Source of the DNA: Diploptera punctata
Taxonomy: Eukaryota > Arthropoda > Insecta > Blattodea > Blaberidae
DNA length: 64,000 nucleotides
NCBI GenBank assembly: GCA_030220185.1
Contig: JASPKZ010004575.1
Coordinates: 1-64,000 of the forward strand
Direction of reading: 5' to 3'
Each line of letters starts with the position of its first letter. Position 1 is the first letter of the stretch. The notes under the pieces were generated by a model that saw nothing but the letters and a program-made list of their open reading frames with translations, did no database searches and had not been told where the DNA came from. A program made the translations under genes and the position numbers. Shown piece after piece: positions 53,036 to 62,899 of the stretch.

Positions 53036-53340
53036 AATCAGACTCATGGTCTTGTGGTCAGAACTTCTGACTACAGTTCATAAGGTCCTGGGTTTGACTC
53101 CCATTCAGATCACAAACATTTTCCCATAAAGGGAATTTCTGTGGTATGAAATTTAGGTTAATTTTAAGATTCTCCTGCTGCTTGTTATTTATCATCTGTC
53201 ATATCATCAGAATAATGAGTAATGTAACTCTGCCTCTCAGGTGCCCCAACCTCAGAAGTTGGCTACAATTGCACCAAAGTCAGGAGAGAATGCCAGAAAT
53301 ATAAAGAAAACCTGGTGGAATTGCACAAACATTTTAATTA
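53036..53340 (+). mobile_element. SINE G with tRNA head
   Basis: CTCATGGTCTTGTGGTCAGA (box-A region), GGTCCTGGGTTTGACTCCCA (box B), CTCAGGTGCCCCAACCTCAG and GTCAGGAGAGAATGCCAG. The most complete copy of this family here. A repeat-I-like GAGTTAAAGGCAGAAGGCCT follows at 53365. Confidence 0.75.
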
Positions 53341-53659
53341 AATTGGATTAATTAAATTGGCAGAGTTAAAGGCAGAAGGCCTTCTCTTTCATTCAAGTGA
53401 AAAAAACTATTTGATATTGAAAAATATGTAAGATCATAATACAGAATATAATTTTAAGTTAATAATTATATGTACTAGTGTTTAAAAGTGGTTGAAATTC
53501 GACCATAAATAACAAGTCGCTTTGTATATATTAGAAATTATTAGTTTTAAATTGTATTAGACCATAATCATAAAAAATACAGGATATATATTTATGTTGG
53601 AGTATAACTGATCATGGGAGTGATAGTATTCTAAATTAGCACCCAGTTTCATGAGGAAT

Positions 53660-53978
53660 GTCCACTGCTGTGGTCTCGAGGTAGCGTGCTGCCTTGTCAT
53701 GCAGCGGGCCCCGGTTTGATTCCCGGTCAGGACAGGCTCCTGGGTGAGTTTTTTTTTTTTTTGGGTTTTCCCTCATCTGTAAGACAAATGTCAGGAAGCT
53801 TAGGGCCCAACTGTCCGTGAAAATCATCCGGCCATCATCATCATCATCATCATCCTTGACTGGTGTGGAAAGCAACAGGAAGCTACCACATCTATAATTC
53901 CCTAGTAAAGCTGCAGAGCATAGCATGAAAATGCTATTATTGCAGTGAAAGACCTGCCCTCGGACAGAATTACTGTGG
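53660..53978 (+). mobile_element. SINE A
   Basis: GTCCACTGCTGTGGTCTCGA, box B GGTTTGATTCCCGG, (CAT)n run, GTAAAGCTGCAGAGCATAGC. Runs directly into a SINE C fragment. Confidence 0.85.
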
Positions 53979-54105
53979 ATCGTGAAGAATTTGGGAAGCT
54001 ACTATGAGTAGCGGTTCCATGTTGAGAAAACCAGCCATAACGACTGGTGGACCCAACATGCTCACCACATGTCACCCCTACACTGGCAGGATTAACACAT
54101 GTACA
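53979..54105 (+). mobile_element. SINE C fragment fused to SINE A
   Basis: AATTTGGGAAGCTACTATGA, AAACCAGCCATAACGACTGG and CAACATGCTCACCACATGTC match the central SINE C body. No head and no spacer from the SINE A end. Confidence 0.65.
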
Positions 54106-54463
54106 TATATTACTTCCGTATAGTATAAATGATAGCTTTGGCACTGGATTTTAGTGAACTGCAGTTAAAAAGGCAGATTATTTTTGGACATGGCCTTTGT
54201 ACATCACATGTTTCTCTGTAAGAAATTTAACTCTTGCACCATGGAGATTTTTTATAAACACTGCCTTGCAGTTAAAAACGGCAGAACTATTTCCAATTTT
54301 TTAAATTTATAACACTAAAGCTTGTCAATACCTACTAAACAAAAAAGAAAGAAAATTGGTTGACAGAGGAGAACTTGGTATTAACTCTTTTGTTTTTGCC
54401 TATTCACATATATAGAATAAACTTAAATTAAAATGAATAAAATTTATGTTTTTAAAAAAACAC
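54106..54463. other. AT-rich stretch with nothing recognised
   Basis: No motif. Confidence 0.45.
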
Positions 54464-54472
54464 AATATCAGA

Positions 54473-54596
54473 TTGTATTTAAGAAATATTGTATCACCTA
54501 CCTCATACCCTCCTCATTATTATAAGAAGGATATGAGGTGACGAGATACAATTTTCTTAAATAATATCTGTGTTAATTCCTAAAAAGTAAAAAAAA
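54473..54596. mobile_element. Short PLE foldback (124 bp)
   Basis: TTAAGAAATATTGTATCACC with TACCTCATACCCTCC is mirrored by GGATATGAGGTGACGAGATA plus CAATTTTCTTAA. The terminus ATCTGTGTTAATTCCTAAAA is at the right. A 9-bp duplication AATATCAGA is likely (54464-54472 and 54597-54605). Confidence 0.75.
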
Positions 54597-54822
54597 AATA
54601 TCAGAAATTGCTAATTAATCTGCTGAGAATCAAATTACAAAAAAAAGATATTTAAATTTTAAGGTTTAAAACTAATTAGTTGGCTTAAGTTAATATCAAT
54701 AGTTGTTGTATGTTAAACCGAAAGAGGTTAAAGAAGCAACATCTAGTAATTAAAATTCATCGGAGAACATATTGTTTAAACAACTCACCTCATAGGATTC
54801 ATGCTTCCATGATATCGCGATT

Positions 54823-55175
54823 TCAAACATAATCATGTTCATCGTCAGCCATAACTCCGACTGATGAAATTCTTCGGCCGTCAACTATTCTATTGTTGCC
54901 ATCTTCAGTGCTGCCATCTATGGTTGAATTTATGAACTTCAAAATCAATGTAATTTCGTTAGGGATATCAAAATTAATTGATCTATTTTTGTTTTTCTGA
55001 ATGTATATTTTTTCCCAAACTGTCAATTCCAAAGGTTTCTCTACTTGTTTTAAAAGTTTAGCTTCTCTTCCAATTTTTATGATGTTCTAATAAACTATGT
55101 GCAGCAATTGCAGATTTTTCAATTTCACAATTTTTAATATTTCTGAAATGTTCTTTTGTCCGAATTTCCAAATTC
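54823..55175 (-). pseudogene. PLE GIY-YIG C-terminus, left copy
   Basis: Minus strand: RTKEHFRNIKN, IAAHSLLEHHKN-like sequence (with a one-base shift near 55085), then LELTVWEKIYIQKNKNRSIN, FDIPNEITLILKFINSTIDG and VGVMADDEHDYV, stop. Same end as the right copy. Confidence 0.75.
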
Positions 55176-55184
55176 CTTTGTGTT

Positions 55185-55564
55185 AATAAAGTTTATATAG
55201 GAAAAACAAAAAGAATTTGGAAATTCGGACAAAAGAACATTTCAGAAATATTAAAAATTGTGAAATTGAAAAATCTGCAATTGCTGCACATAGTTTATTA
55301 GAACATCATAAAATTGGAAGAGAAGCTAAACTTTTAAAACAAGTAGAGAAACCTTTGGAATTGACAGTTTGGGAAAAAATATACATTCAGAAAAACAAAA
55401 ATAGATCAATTAATTTTGATATCCCTAACAAAATTACATTGATTTCGAAGTTCATAAATTCAACCATAGATGGCAGCACTGAAGATGGCGACAATAGAAT
55501 AGTTGACGGCCGAAGAATTTCATCAGTCGGAGTTATGGCTGACGATGAACATGATTATGTTTGA
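55185..55564 (+). pseudogene. PLE GIY-YIG C-terminus, right copy
   Basis: NKVYIGKTKR (YIG motif) is followed after one frameshift by EIRTKEHFRNIKNCEIEKSA, IAAHSLLEHHKIGREAKLLK, QVEKPLELTVWEKIYIQKNK, NRSINFDIPN and the tail VGVMADDEHDYV. The E of WEKIYIQ is the conserved catalytic-Glu area of PLE GIY-YIG domains. This PLE lineage differs from the one at 49925. Confidence 0.8.
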
Positions 55565-55574
55565 AATCGCGATA
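55541..55574 (+). other. Conserved PLE hairpin motif, hammerhead-like
   Basis: GACGATG, stem AACAT / ATGTT (55548-55552, 55557-55561) with a 4-nt loop, T, GAA (55563-55565), self-complementary ATCGCGAT, then A. Layout as at 50351 with unrelated stem sequence. Confidence 0.5.
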
Positions 55575-55692
55575 TCATGGAGCATGAATCCTATGAGGTG
55601 AGTTGTTTAAACAATATGTTCTCCGATGAATTTTAATGATTATACCTCATAATGTTTACTTCCCAACATTAATTAAATATAACATCTAGTAA

Positions 55693-56290
55693 ATTACCAT
55701 AATATCCATATATTTTAACAAATTAAGCACATAGGAAAAATTACTACACCTACCTTTACCAGAATATTCTTAGCACCAGATGGCTGCCATTTTCATTTCA
55801 CAGTTGAACAAAATAAACTCCTTGCTATCTCCAAAAACAGGCACACCTAGAGAATTAAAGTACATTATAGAAACAGCAATGCTACAGAACATGATGCATC
55901 CTTATTTACAAAGAAATACAAATAAAGTTTCTTGTAATATTATTATATAAAACTTTCCTCATTAGAGGATACTACTTTAAGTATCATGCAACAATGGTGG
56001 AAAAACTGCACTTAAACTAGCGTGAAATATTTTTAAAGTTCTATAGAACAACAGTGTGTATGTGCCAGAGTTTATAGAGCCAGCGATAACCCACAATCGA
56101 ACCACATATTGATTGTCATCCTCGATTACTATCCGTCGCTATCAAATTTAAATGACCAATATCTGCAATAAATCCCTAAATCTATGTTAAAAAATAAATA
56201 TTAATAATATTAAAATTACCAAACGTTTATTAAAAATGGGTGTACACTTACTTATCACTCCCTAACGCTGATCCAACCAACGCTAACCCA
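55693..56290. other. No gene recognised
   Basis: Mixed-composition unique sequence. CACCAGATGGCTGCCATTTT at about 55777 resembles nothing else here. Confidence 0.4.
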
Positions 56291-56985
56291 AAACAGCAAT
56301 AGAAAAATTATAGACTAAGTAATATACTCTGTGGAGAAAATAGCAGTTAGCATCACAATATTGTTTAACAGTGTCAGAATATTGTGATTTGCATATTTTT
56401 ACCCTCAGGGGTCCTCATCTAGGGGATATGTGGATGGCGACCACAAGGTGCCCAAGCTGAGCAAAACATTTCTTCCACTTACTTGTGTTTTGCACTCTTT
56501 TAACTTTACTATCTAACCTCTCTTGGTTAACTCTTGTTTTTTTTGACCCCGACGCTATTAGGGCATCCGAGGGCTAGGGAGTCTTTCCTTTCTTCCATTT
56601 CTTCTTTCCTTTATTTTCTTTTCTTCTCCAGAAAAGCCTGACCAGAGGCTATAAGATGGCAGCCCCATCACTGGTCTTGCCTTCCTTTGGCGAGCAACCA
56701 ATCGAAGGGACTATTATTATGCTTTCAAGTCTTATACGAGAATTTCCCGGGGAGGGAAAATTTTCTATAGGATCGTAACAGGCCTTGGCCTAATACTTGG
56801 AAGGAAGAAGAAGAAGAAGAATAAATACTTCAAAATTTGTCTAATTATGTTATAAAAGTTGTTTGAAAAAGTTTAAAAAATTAAATAATGTTAGTATATA
56901 CAGAAGAAGAGCTATAGTTTACAACAATATAACTGAAAAATCAAGCGCTAGTAGAAGTGCAGTTGAATCACTATGTGCATGTGCA
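56291..56985. repeat. Duplicated segment, copy with an H insertion
   Basis: 56291-56397 plus 56820-56985 together match 57601-57866 along their length (for example AATATACTCTGTGGAGAAAA, GTTTGAAAAAGTTTAAAA, CAAGCGCTAGTAGAAGTGCA). Confidence 0.8.
56398..56819 (+). mobile_element. Repeat H, full length
   Basis: TACCCTCAGGGGTCCTCATC, GTGGATGGCGACCACAAGGT, GACGCTATTAGGGCATCCGA, GCCTGACCAGAGGCTATAAG, ending (GAA)n. The paralogous segment at 57601 lacks it, which defines its ends independently. Confidence 0.9.
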
Positions 56986-57159
56986 AATGTTTAAAGAAAC
57001 TTCTGCTGGATAGCAGAAATATCAGTAAAATTAGAATGATCACCAACCAAATATATATTTTAAGAAATGTCATTTCATTAGGTTCTGATGGGACAAGTTA
57101 ATGTACATCAGATTAGTTTATACTTCATTAAATATTATGCATAACAATTTATTTTGCTA

Positions 57160-57346
57160 GAGTCCACCGCTGTGGTCTCGAAGTAGCATGCTGCCTTGTC
57201 ACGCAGCGGGCCCGGGTTCAATCCCCGGTTGGGACAGTTTTTCTGGGTGAGGTTTTTATCGGGGTTTTTCTTCACCTGTAAGACAAATGTCAGGAAACTT
57301 TAAGGCCCAAACAGTCCCCGAAATCATATGGCCATCGCAATCATCA
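57160..57346 (+). mobile_element. SINE A head half of a SINE chimera
   Basis: GTCCACCGCTGTGGTCTCGA, box B GGGTTCAATCCCCGGTTGGG, then the body to AATCATATGGCCATCGCAAT. It then continues as SINE G through a CATCATCAT run. Confidence 0.8.
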
Positions 57347-57560
57347 TCATTCATATTCATCTTAGATTAAGCTTAGGATTAGGGACTCTCCTGGCACACC
57401 ACTATCATCATCACCCATCATATCATCAGGGCAACGTAACCCCGCCTTCCAGGCGCCCCAACCTCAGAAGTGGGTTAGAAGTACACCATGCCAGGAGAGA
57501 ATACCAGGAATGTCTAAAGACAACCTGGGGCATTTGCAAAAAAAAAAATATTTTGTTAGA
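57347..57560 (+). mobile_element. SINE G tail half of a SINE chimera
   Basis: TAGGATTAGGGACTCTCCTG, CCATCATATCATCAGGGCAA, GGCGCCCCAACCTCAGAAGT and GCCAGGAGAGAATACCAGGA match the SINE G body. It ends in an A run. Confidence 0.8.
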
Positions 57561-57600
57561 TTAGGAAGGGAGAAGTTAGCATATATCTGTTTCTTTTAAA

Positions 57601-57863
57601 CAGCGATAGAAAAATCATAGACTATGTAATTAAGTAATATACTCTATGGAGAAAATAGCAATTGACATCACAATATTGTCTAACAGTGTCATAATATTGT
57701 GATTTGCATATTTAAATAAATACTTCAAAATTGTCTAATAATGTTATAAAAATTGTTTGAAAAAGTTTAAAATACTAAATAATGTTAGTAAATACAGAAC
57801 AAGAGCTATAGTTTACAAAAATATAACTGAAAAATCAAGCACTAGTAGAAGTGCAGTTGAGCC

Positions 57864-57866
<3 letters not shown>
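57601..57866. repeat. Duplicated segment, empty-site copy
   Basis: Same sequence as 56291-56985 without repeat H (GCATATTTAAATAAATACTT spans the insertion point). Confidence 0.8.

Positions 57867-57917
<51 letters not shown>
57867..57917. repeat. (ATT)n microsatellite
   Basis: About 16 triplets. Confidence 0.95.
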
Positions 57918-57920
<3 letters not shown>

Positions 57921-58007
57921 ATATATAACCGTGTTCCATGTATACTTTTATTATTCTTTTATATTTTACACTTTCTTTATTAAGCCAATTACTTAATCAA
58001 ATGACAG

Positions 58008-58066
<59 letters not shown>

Positions 58067-58230
58067 TATCATTTTTTATTTCCTTCCTTGTCAATTCTAT
58101 ATTGTATAGCCTATACCTATTATGTATTATTAATCAACATGTAGATAATTCATAATTGTTATATTTATAATTCAACTCTGGTGAAGTGGAAGAGAAGACC
58201 TTATGGTCTCAACTCCATCAGGTAAAATAA
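57918..58230 (+). repeat. Repeat I with internal (ATT)n
   Basis: Contains a second (ATT)n at 58011-58062, then TGGTGAAGTGGAAGAGAAGA, CCTTATGGTCTCAACTCCAT and a TAAAATAAATAA tail, as in repeat I at 4001 (reverse). Confidence 0.55.
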
Positions 58231-59009
58231 ATAATCTAAACTTTTTTCCTGTTATTTGCACTAGCAATAAATAGACGCGATATGTCTTCCTTAGATGTTA
58301 AATCGTCTATAAAACTATTTAAAAAAAACTATTTTGATGCTTGACAGTATCAGGGATCCTCTTGATCTATAGACAGCATTACTATCGATTATTATGAGAT
58401 TACTATCATTACTATTGAATTGAACTTGCATGACAAATCGACCAACGCCCATTCTTCCAACCAATGGGAAACTTTTCTTTCTATCCCAGGAGAAGTGCTG
58501 AGACACGGATCATATGTTACAACTTAAAAAATAAAACACAAAATTAACAAATTAGCGATAATTTCTTAATGAATTTACGGAGTCACAAAGAAAGCTGCCA
58601 CTGACAAAAAAAAAACTAAGGAATGGAAAACTTTCCAACATTGTGACGCGATCGCGAACAATTTTTTAAGTCCAAACTATAGACAATGCGCAAAGGCTGA
58701 AGTATCCTACATGACGCAAATTTTATAATACTTTATCCAATTTCTGTCAAATTTTACACTTTATTCTGTTCACATTTTAAAAAACAAAGTAAATTTAAAA
58801 GAATATGTTAATGTTTGACAAACATAATTTAAAAAAATGATCACGGAGAAAACTTACGCAACTTCCAGCTCCTACCTATGATGTAACCCAGATGATCAAA
58901 ATAAAATGGCGAAGAAATTAATTAAACCTATGCCTTAAACATCATAGCTATACATAGAGTAAGATAATTCAACCTTCCACGTGCACAGCATAGAGAAACG
59001 ATAAAAAAA
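58231..59009. other. No gene recognised
   Basis: Unique sequence of moderately higher GC content at 58420-58500. The frame 58315-58506 (minus) has no motif. Confidence 0.4.
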
Positions 59010-59256
59010 AAAACATTGAGATTAGATGGTATCCGATTGCGTCATAATTATACAGAGCGGAATGGGATTTTTTCTCGTCTTATTAGCAATACATTTAAGA
59101 ATAATTACTACATGATTTCGTTTCACAATAAATTACAACATTAAGAAAATGGGATTTATCCACACACTGACACTTTTTAAATTTATTTCATAATTAATTG
59201 ACTCTATTAAAATTTAACTTTGTATCAGATTATGTAGAAATTCATATGTTTACGGC

Positions 59257-59322
<66 letters not shown>
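59257..59322. repeat. (AAT)n microsatellite
   Basis: About 22 triplets, expanded from three or four triplets at the equivalent place in copy 2 (about 63159). Confidence 0.95.
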
Positions 59323-59721
59323 CAATTATATTGGTTACATGGAAACTAAAAAAAATATTTTAAGTTAAAGTTACTATTTTTTATCCAATGCCAACAGGTT
59401 GTTTAATATTTAAACAATAATTATGCAAAAATATTATTAAAATACATTTCTTAGATTATATAACTACAGATAATATATATATATATATATTATTATTAAA
59501 TTATTTTAACAATTTGGGTAAAAACTGAAATAATTATCACCTTTTATTATACATTTAATTGGCATGGTACCCTAATAGACTTTGCTATAATAATCACGAA
59601 ACACATATATGATTTATTTCTTAAGGAAAACGGATATTTTATTTTTAAGTAATTGTAATAATGCATGCTTTCAAATTATTTAATTAATAGTTATAATGAA
59701 ATTTTCCTTTATATCGAATTA

Positions 59722-60016
59722 TCCATCCATCCATAGTAATTATGCCCGAGGGCAGGTCTTTCACTGCAATCATAGCATATCCATGCTATGCTTTGCAGCT
59801 TTACTAGGGAATTATAGGTATGGTAGCTTCCCGTTGCTTTCCACACCGGTGAAGGATGGTGATGATAATGATAAGGATGATGGGCCCTACGCTTCCTGAC
59901 ATTTGTCTTACAGGTGAGGAAAAACTCCGAAAAAACCTCACCCAGGAAGCTTGTCCCGACCGGGGATCGAACCCGGACCCGCTGCGTGACAAGGCAGCAC
60001 GCTACCTCGAGACCAA
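59722..60016 (-). mobile_element. SINE A
   Basis: Minus-strand head TTGGTCTCGAGGTAGCGTGC and box B GGTTCGATCCCCGG, end CCATCCATCCATAGTAATTA on the plus strand. AATTAT lies at both edges. The equivalent position in copy 2 reads TTTCCTTTACAGAGAAATTA without it. Confidence 0.9.
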
Positions 60017-60420
60017 ATTATAGAGAAATTATTATTTTTACGGTAATAGTAATGAGTGTATTTCGACATTGGGAGCACTTAAAATACCTAACATTTTATA
60101 TTAAAAGTAGGAATTTAAGAAATAAACAATAATTATACCTAAATTATACTAGAATGTATTTAAATAATTATTGATAAAATTAGACATTTAATATTTCATT
60201 ATCGAGTTATTATAAAAAAATTAGATTATAAAGTGATGTTTTGAATCATATTTTTGTTGATGTGCCAAGGGACTGGTACTATTGTAGATATTTGCCAGAA
60301 TAGCCACAACAGAAAACACATATTTAATATTTCAGTTAAATAGTACATGTACGATGATTTTAATAACAGTATCTTATTTATTTTATTTCAATTTAAATAT
60401 TGACATTGTTCTCCATAGTC

Positions 60421-60554
60421 GCTATCATTATTTTCAGTACTATGACTAAAATATCATATTTGAATATAAACTCCTTCCCTACTAGGCATCCGATAAAGCA
60501 CTCGTGTCATACTGATTGCCTATACAAATGGATTTAACTTTTCTAAATATTTTA
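60421..60554. other. No recognised feature
   Basis: Short unique stretch. Confidence 0.4.
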
Positions 60555-60860
60555 ATGCAACCTGGAATGTCCTAAGCATCCATGAAAAAGAAGAGGAACT
60601 AGACAGTATATTTAAGAATAGAAACATTGATATTGCAGTAACTACAAAAACTAAGAAGAAACTTAAAGGAACGAAACGAAAAAAAAACGCAAAATTATGG
60701 AAGATCACAGGATACCCAAACAATTGTTAAGATATCAACCTGCAGGAAGAAGAAGATCAGGACTCAAAATACTTCTGGATGGTGTTTCTCTTGAGGCCGA
60801 AACAGGTCAACAAATGGCCTAAATTCGTGAATGTAATGTGATGATGATGGTGATGAAATA
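60555..60860 (+). mobile_element. LINE relic: endonuclease start fused to C-terminal end
   Basis: ATWNVLSIHEKEEELDSIFK then NRNIDIAVTTKTKKKLKGTK is the N-terminal strand of a LINE endonuclease. After about 45 codons it passes straight to HRIPKQLLRYQPAGRRRSGL, the usual last residues of a LINE reverse transcriptase, then a (GATGAT) tail. All of the domain between is missing. Confidence 0.65.
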
Positions 60861-60879
60861 TTTTAATCCTAAAATTATA

Positions 60880-62870
60880 TTTACATGTATAAATATGGCG
60901 AGTTAACATGTCTATATAAAAGGGGAAACGTGTACGAGTATAAATGTGTAGAGGGAACATGCCTCTGTAGGGAGGGGAAACATGTGGTAAACATTTATAA
61001 ATGTGGGGAGGGATCGTGTCTATATAGAAAGGTGAACCAGGTTTATATGGGGAGATGAAACGTATGTAAATGTGGTCAGGAAATATGTTTATATAGAGAG
61101 AGAAGACATATATAAATGTGGAGACGATTCATGTCCATAAGGGGAAGGGTAACATGTATAAATGTGGATAGGAAACATGTTTATGTAAGGAGAGGAAACA
61201 TCTCTAGGAGGGATGGGTAACGTGTATAAATGAGGAAAGGATTCATATCTATACAGGAAGAGAAACACATATAAATGTGGAGAGGAAATCTGTGTACATA
61301 ATGAAGGGATATATACATAAATTTAGAAATGAAATATGTCTATATTGGCAAGGGAAACATATATATGTGTGTGTGTGTGTGAATATAAAACATGAAAATA
61401 TAGGAAGAGGAGATATATATATAGGGAAGGGTAACATGTATAAATGTGGAAAGGAAACAAGTACATATAGGGAGGGAAACATGTATAAACGTGGACAGGA
61501 AATATGTCTGTATAGGAAGGAAACATGTATATATGTGGATAGGAAACACGTCTATATAGGGAGAGAAATATGTATATATGTGGACAGGAAACATGTCTGT
61601 ATAGGGAGGGAAACATTTATAAATGTGGACAGGAAACATGTCTGTATAGGAAAGGAAACATGTATATATGTGGCTAGAAAACATGTCTGTATAGGGAGGG
61701 AAACATGTATACATTTGGACAGGAAACATGTCTGTATAGGGAGGGAAACATGTATAAATGTGGACAGGAAATATGTCTGTATAGGGAGGGAAACATGTAT
61801 CAATGTGGAGAAGACACATGACTATACAGGGACAGGAATCATGTATAAATGTGGAGAGAAAATAAGTCCACATAGGGAGGGAAACATGTCTGTATAGGGA
61901 GGGAAACATGTATAAATGTGGAGAAGACACATGACTGTACAGGGACGGGAATCATGTATAAATGTGGAGAGAAAATAAGTCCACATATGGAAGGGAAACA
62001 TGTCTGTATAGGGAGGGAAACATGTATAAATGTGGAGAAGACACATGACTGTACAGGGACGGGAATCATGTATAAATGTGGAGAGAAAATAAGTCCACAT
62101 ATGGAAGGGAAACATGTCTGCATAGGGAGGTGATATATGTATAAATATGGTGAGGAGACATGCTTGTATAGGATATAAGTGGAGAGGAAATAATCTATGT
62201 AGAGAAGAGATGCAAGACTAAATGTGGAGACGAAACATGTCTATATTGGGAAGTTAAATATGTTTGGGGATACATGTGTAAATGTTGACAGGAAACATGT
62301 CTTTATAGGGAGAAGATACGTGTATAAATGTGGAGTGGAAACAAGTAATGCAGGTAAAAATTTTGAGAGGAAATCTGAAATTATAGAAAGGGCATAAATG
62401 TGTAAATATGAAGAGTAAACACATCTACATGGAGAATAGTCATTATTAATTCTGAAGTAGTAATATGTCTAATATGGGTGGAGGAAACATGTTTATATGT
62501 GGAGGATAAACATATTTACATTTGCAAACATGTTTTTATGTTTGAGAATAAGGTACTCAATTCAATAAAGGGTGGGGACATGTCGTATAATTATGGGATA
62601 CATGTTCACTTAGGGAGACTGAACGATGTCTATACAGGAGAGGAAACATGCGTATAAAATATGAATAAAACATGAATATATGTGGAAACGAAACATTTAT
62701 CTTATGGGAAGGCTTCGTGTTTGTATAAAGGAAGGGATATGTTTATATATGGTAAAAAGTACGTCTATATAGAGGGAAGTTGCCAGTATATATTGAGTCA
62801 AGTAATGTGTTTACATATGGGGAAAAAATATTTTTTAGGTGTTAATATTTTATCAGAAAATGAGTATAAT
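60880..62870. repeat. 45-bp minisatellite
   Basis: Units such as GGAAACATGTCTGTATAGGG plus AGGGAAACATGTATAAATGTGGACA in many copies, best kept at 61440-62130 and decayed at both ends. A higher-order block of about 113 bp starting at CCACATATGGAAGG repeats at 61868, 61981 and 62095. The 206-residue open frame at 61277-61897 exists because the unit is a multiple of three without stops. Confidence 0.9.
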
Positions 62871-62899
62871 AATTTCAGCTGCATATCATAAGACAGCGA

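Larger units (their letters stand above)
54750..55680. mobile_element. PLE foldback pair with coding ends
   Basis: Arms of about 420 bp run from TTAAAATTCATCGGAGAACA at the left to its complement near 55633, meeting at about 55180. The right end has the terminus TATACCTCATAATGTTTACT plus TCCCAACATTAATTAAATAT. A 12-bp duplication AACATCTAGTAA flanks it (54738-54749 and 55681-55692). Confidence 0.9.
59010..60420. repeat. Segmental duplication, copy 1
   Basis: Matches 62900-63960 in order: GTATCCGATTGCGTC-type start, AATTACAACATTAAGAAAAT, TTTACGGCAATAATAAT, then AATGAAATTTTCCTTTA, AGAGAAATTATTATTTTTAC plus GGTAAT, and TTTTTGTTGATGTGCCAAGG. Carries an (AAT)n tract at 59257-59322 and a SINE A not present in copy 2. 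Confidence 0.8.

Noticed and set aside
55217..55564. An independent 115-residue gene
   Set aside because: Its sequence is the end of a PLE GIY-YIG domain and is repeated in the opposite arm.
58315..58506. A short minus-strand gene
   Set aside because: No motif, no splice or polyadenylation context better than chance in AT-rich DNA.
61277..61897. A 206-residue repetitive open frame (RKHVCIGRETCI repeats)
   Set aside because: The 45-bp minisatellite unit is a multiple of three without stops, and long frames exist on both strands. No start context, no flanking coding sequence.
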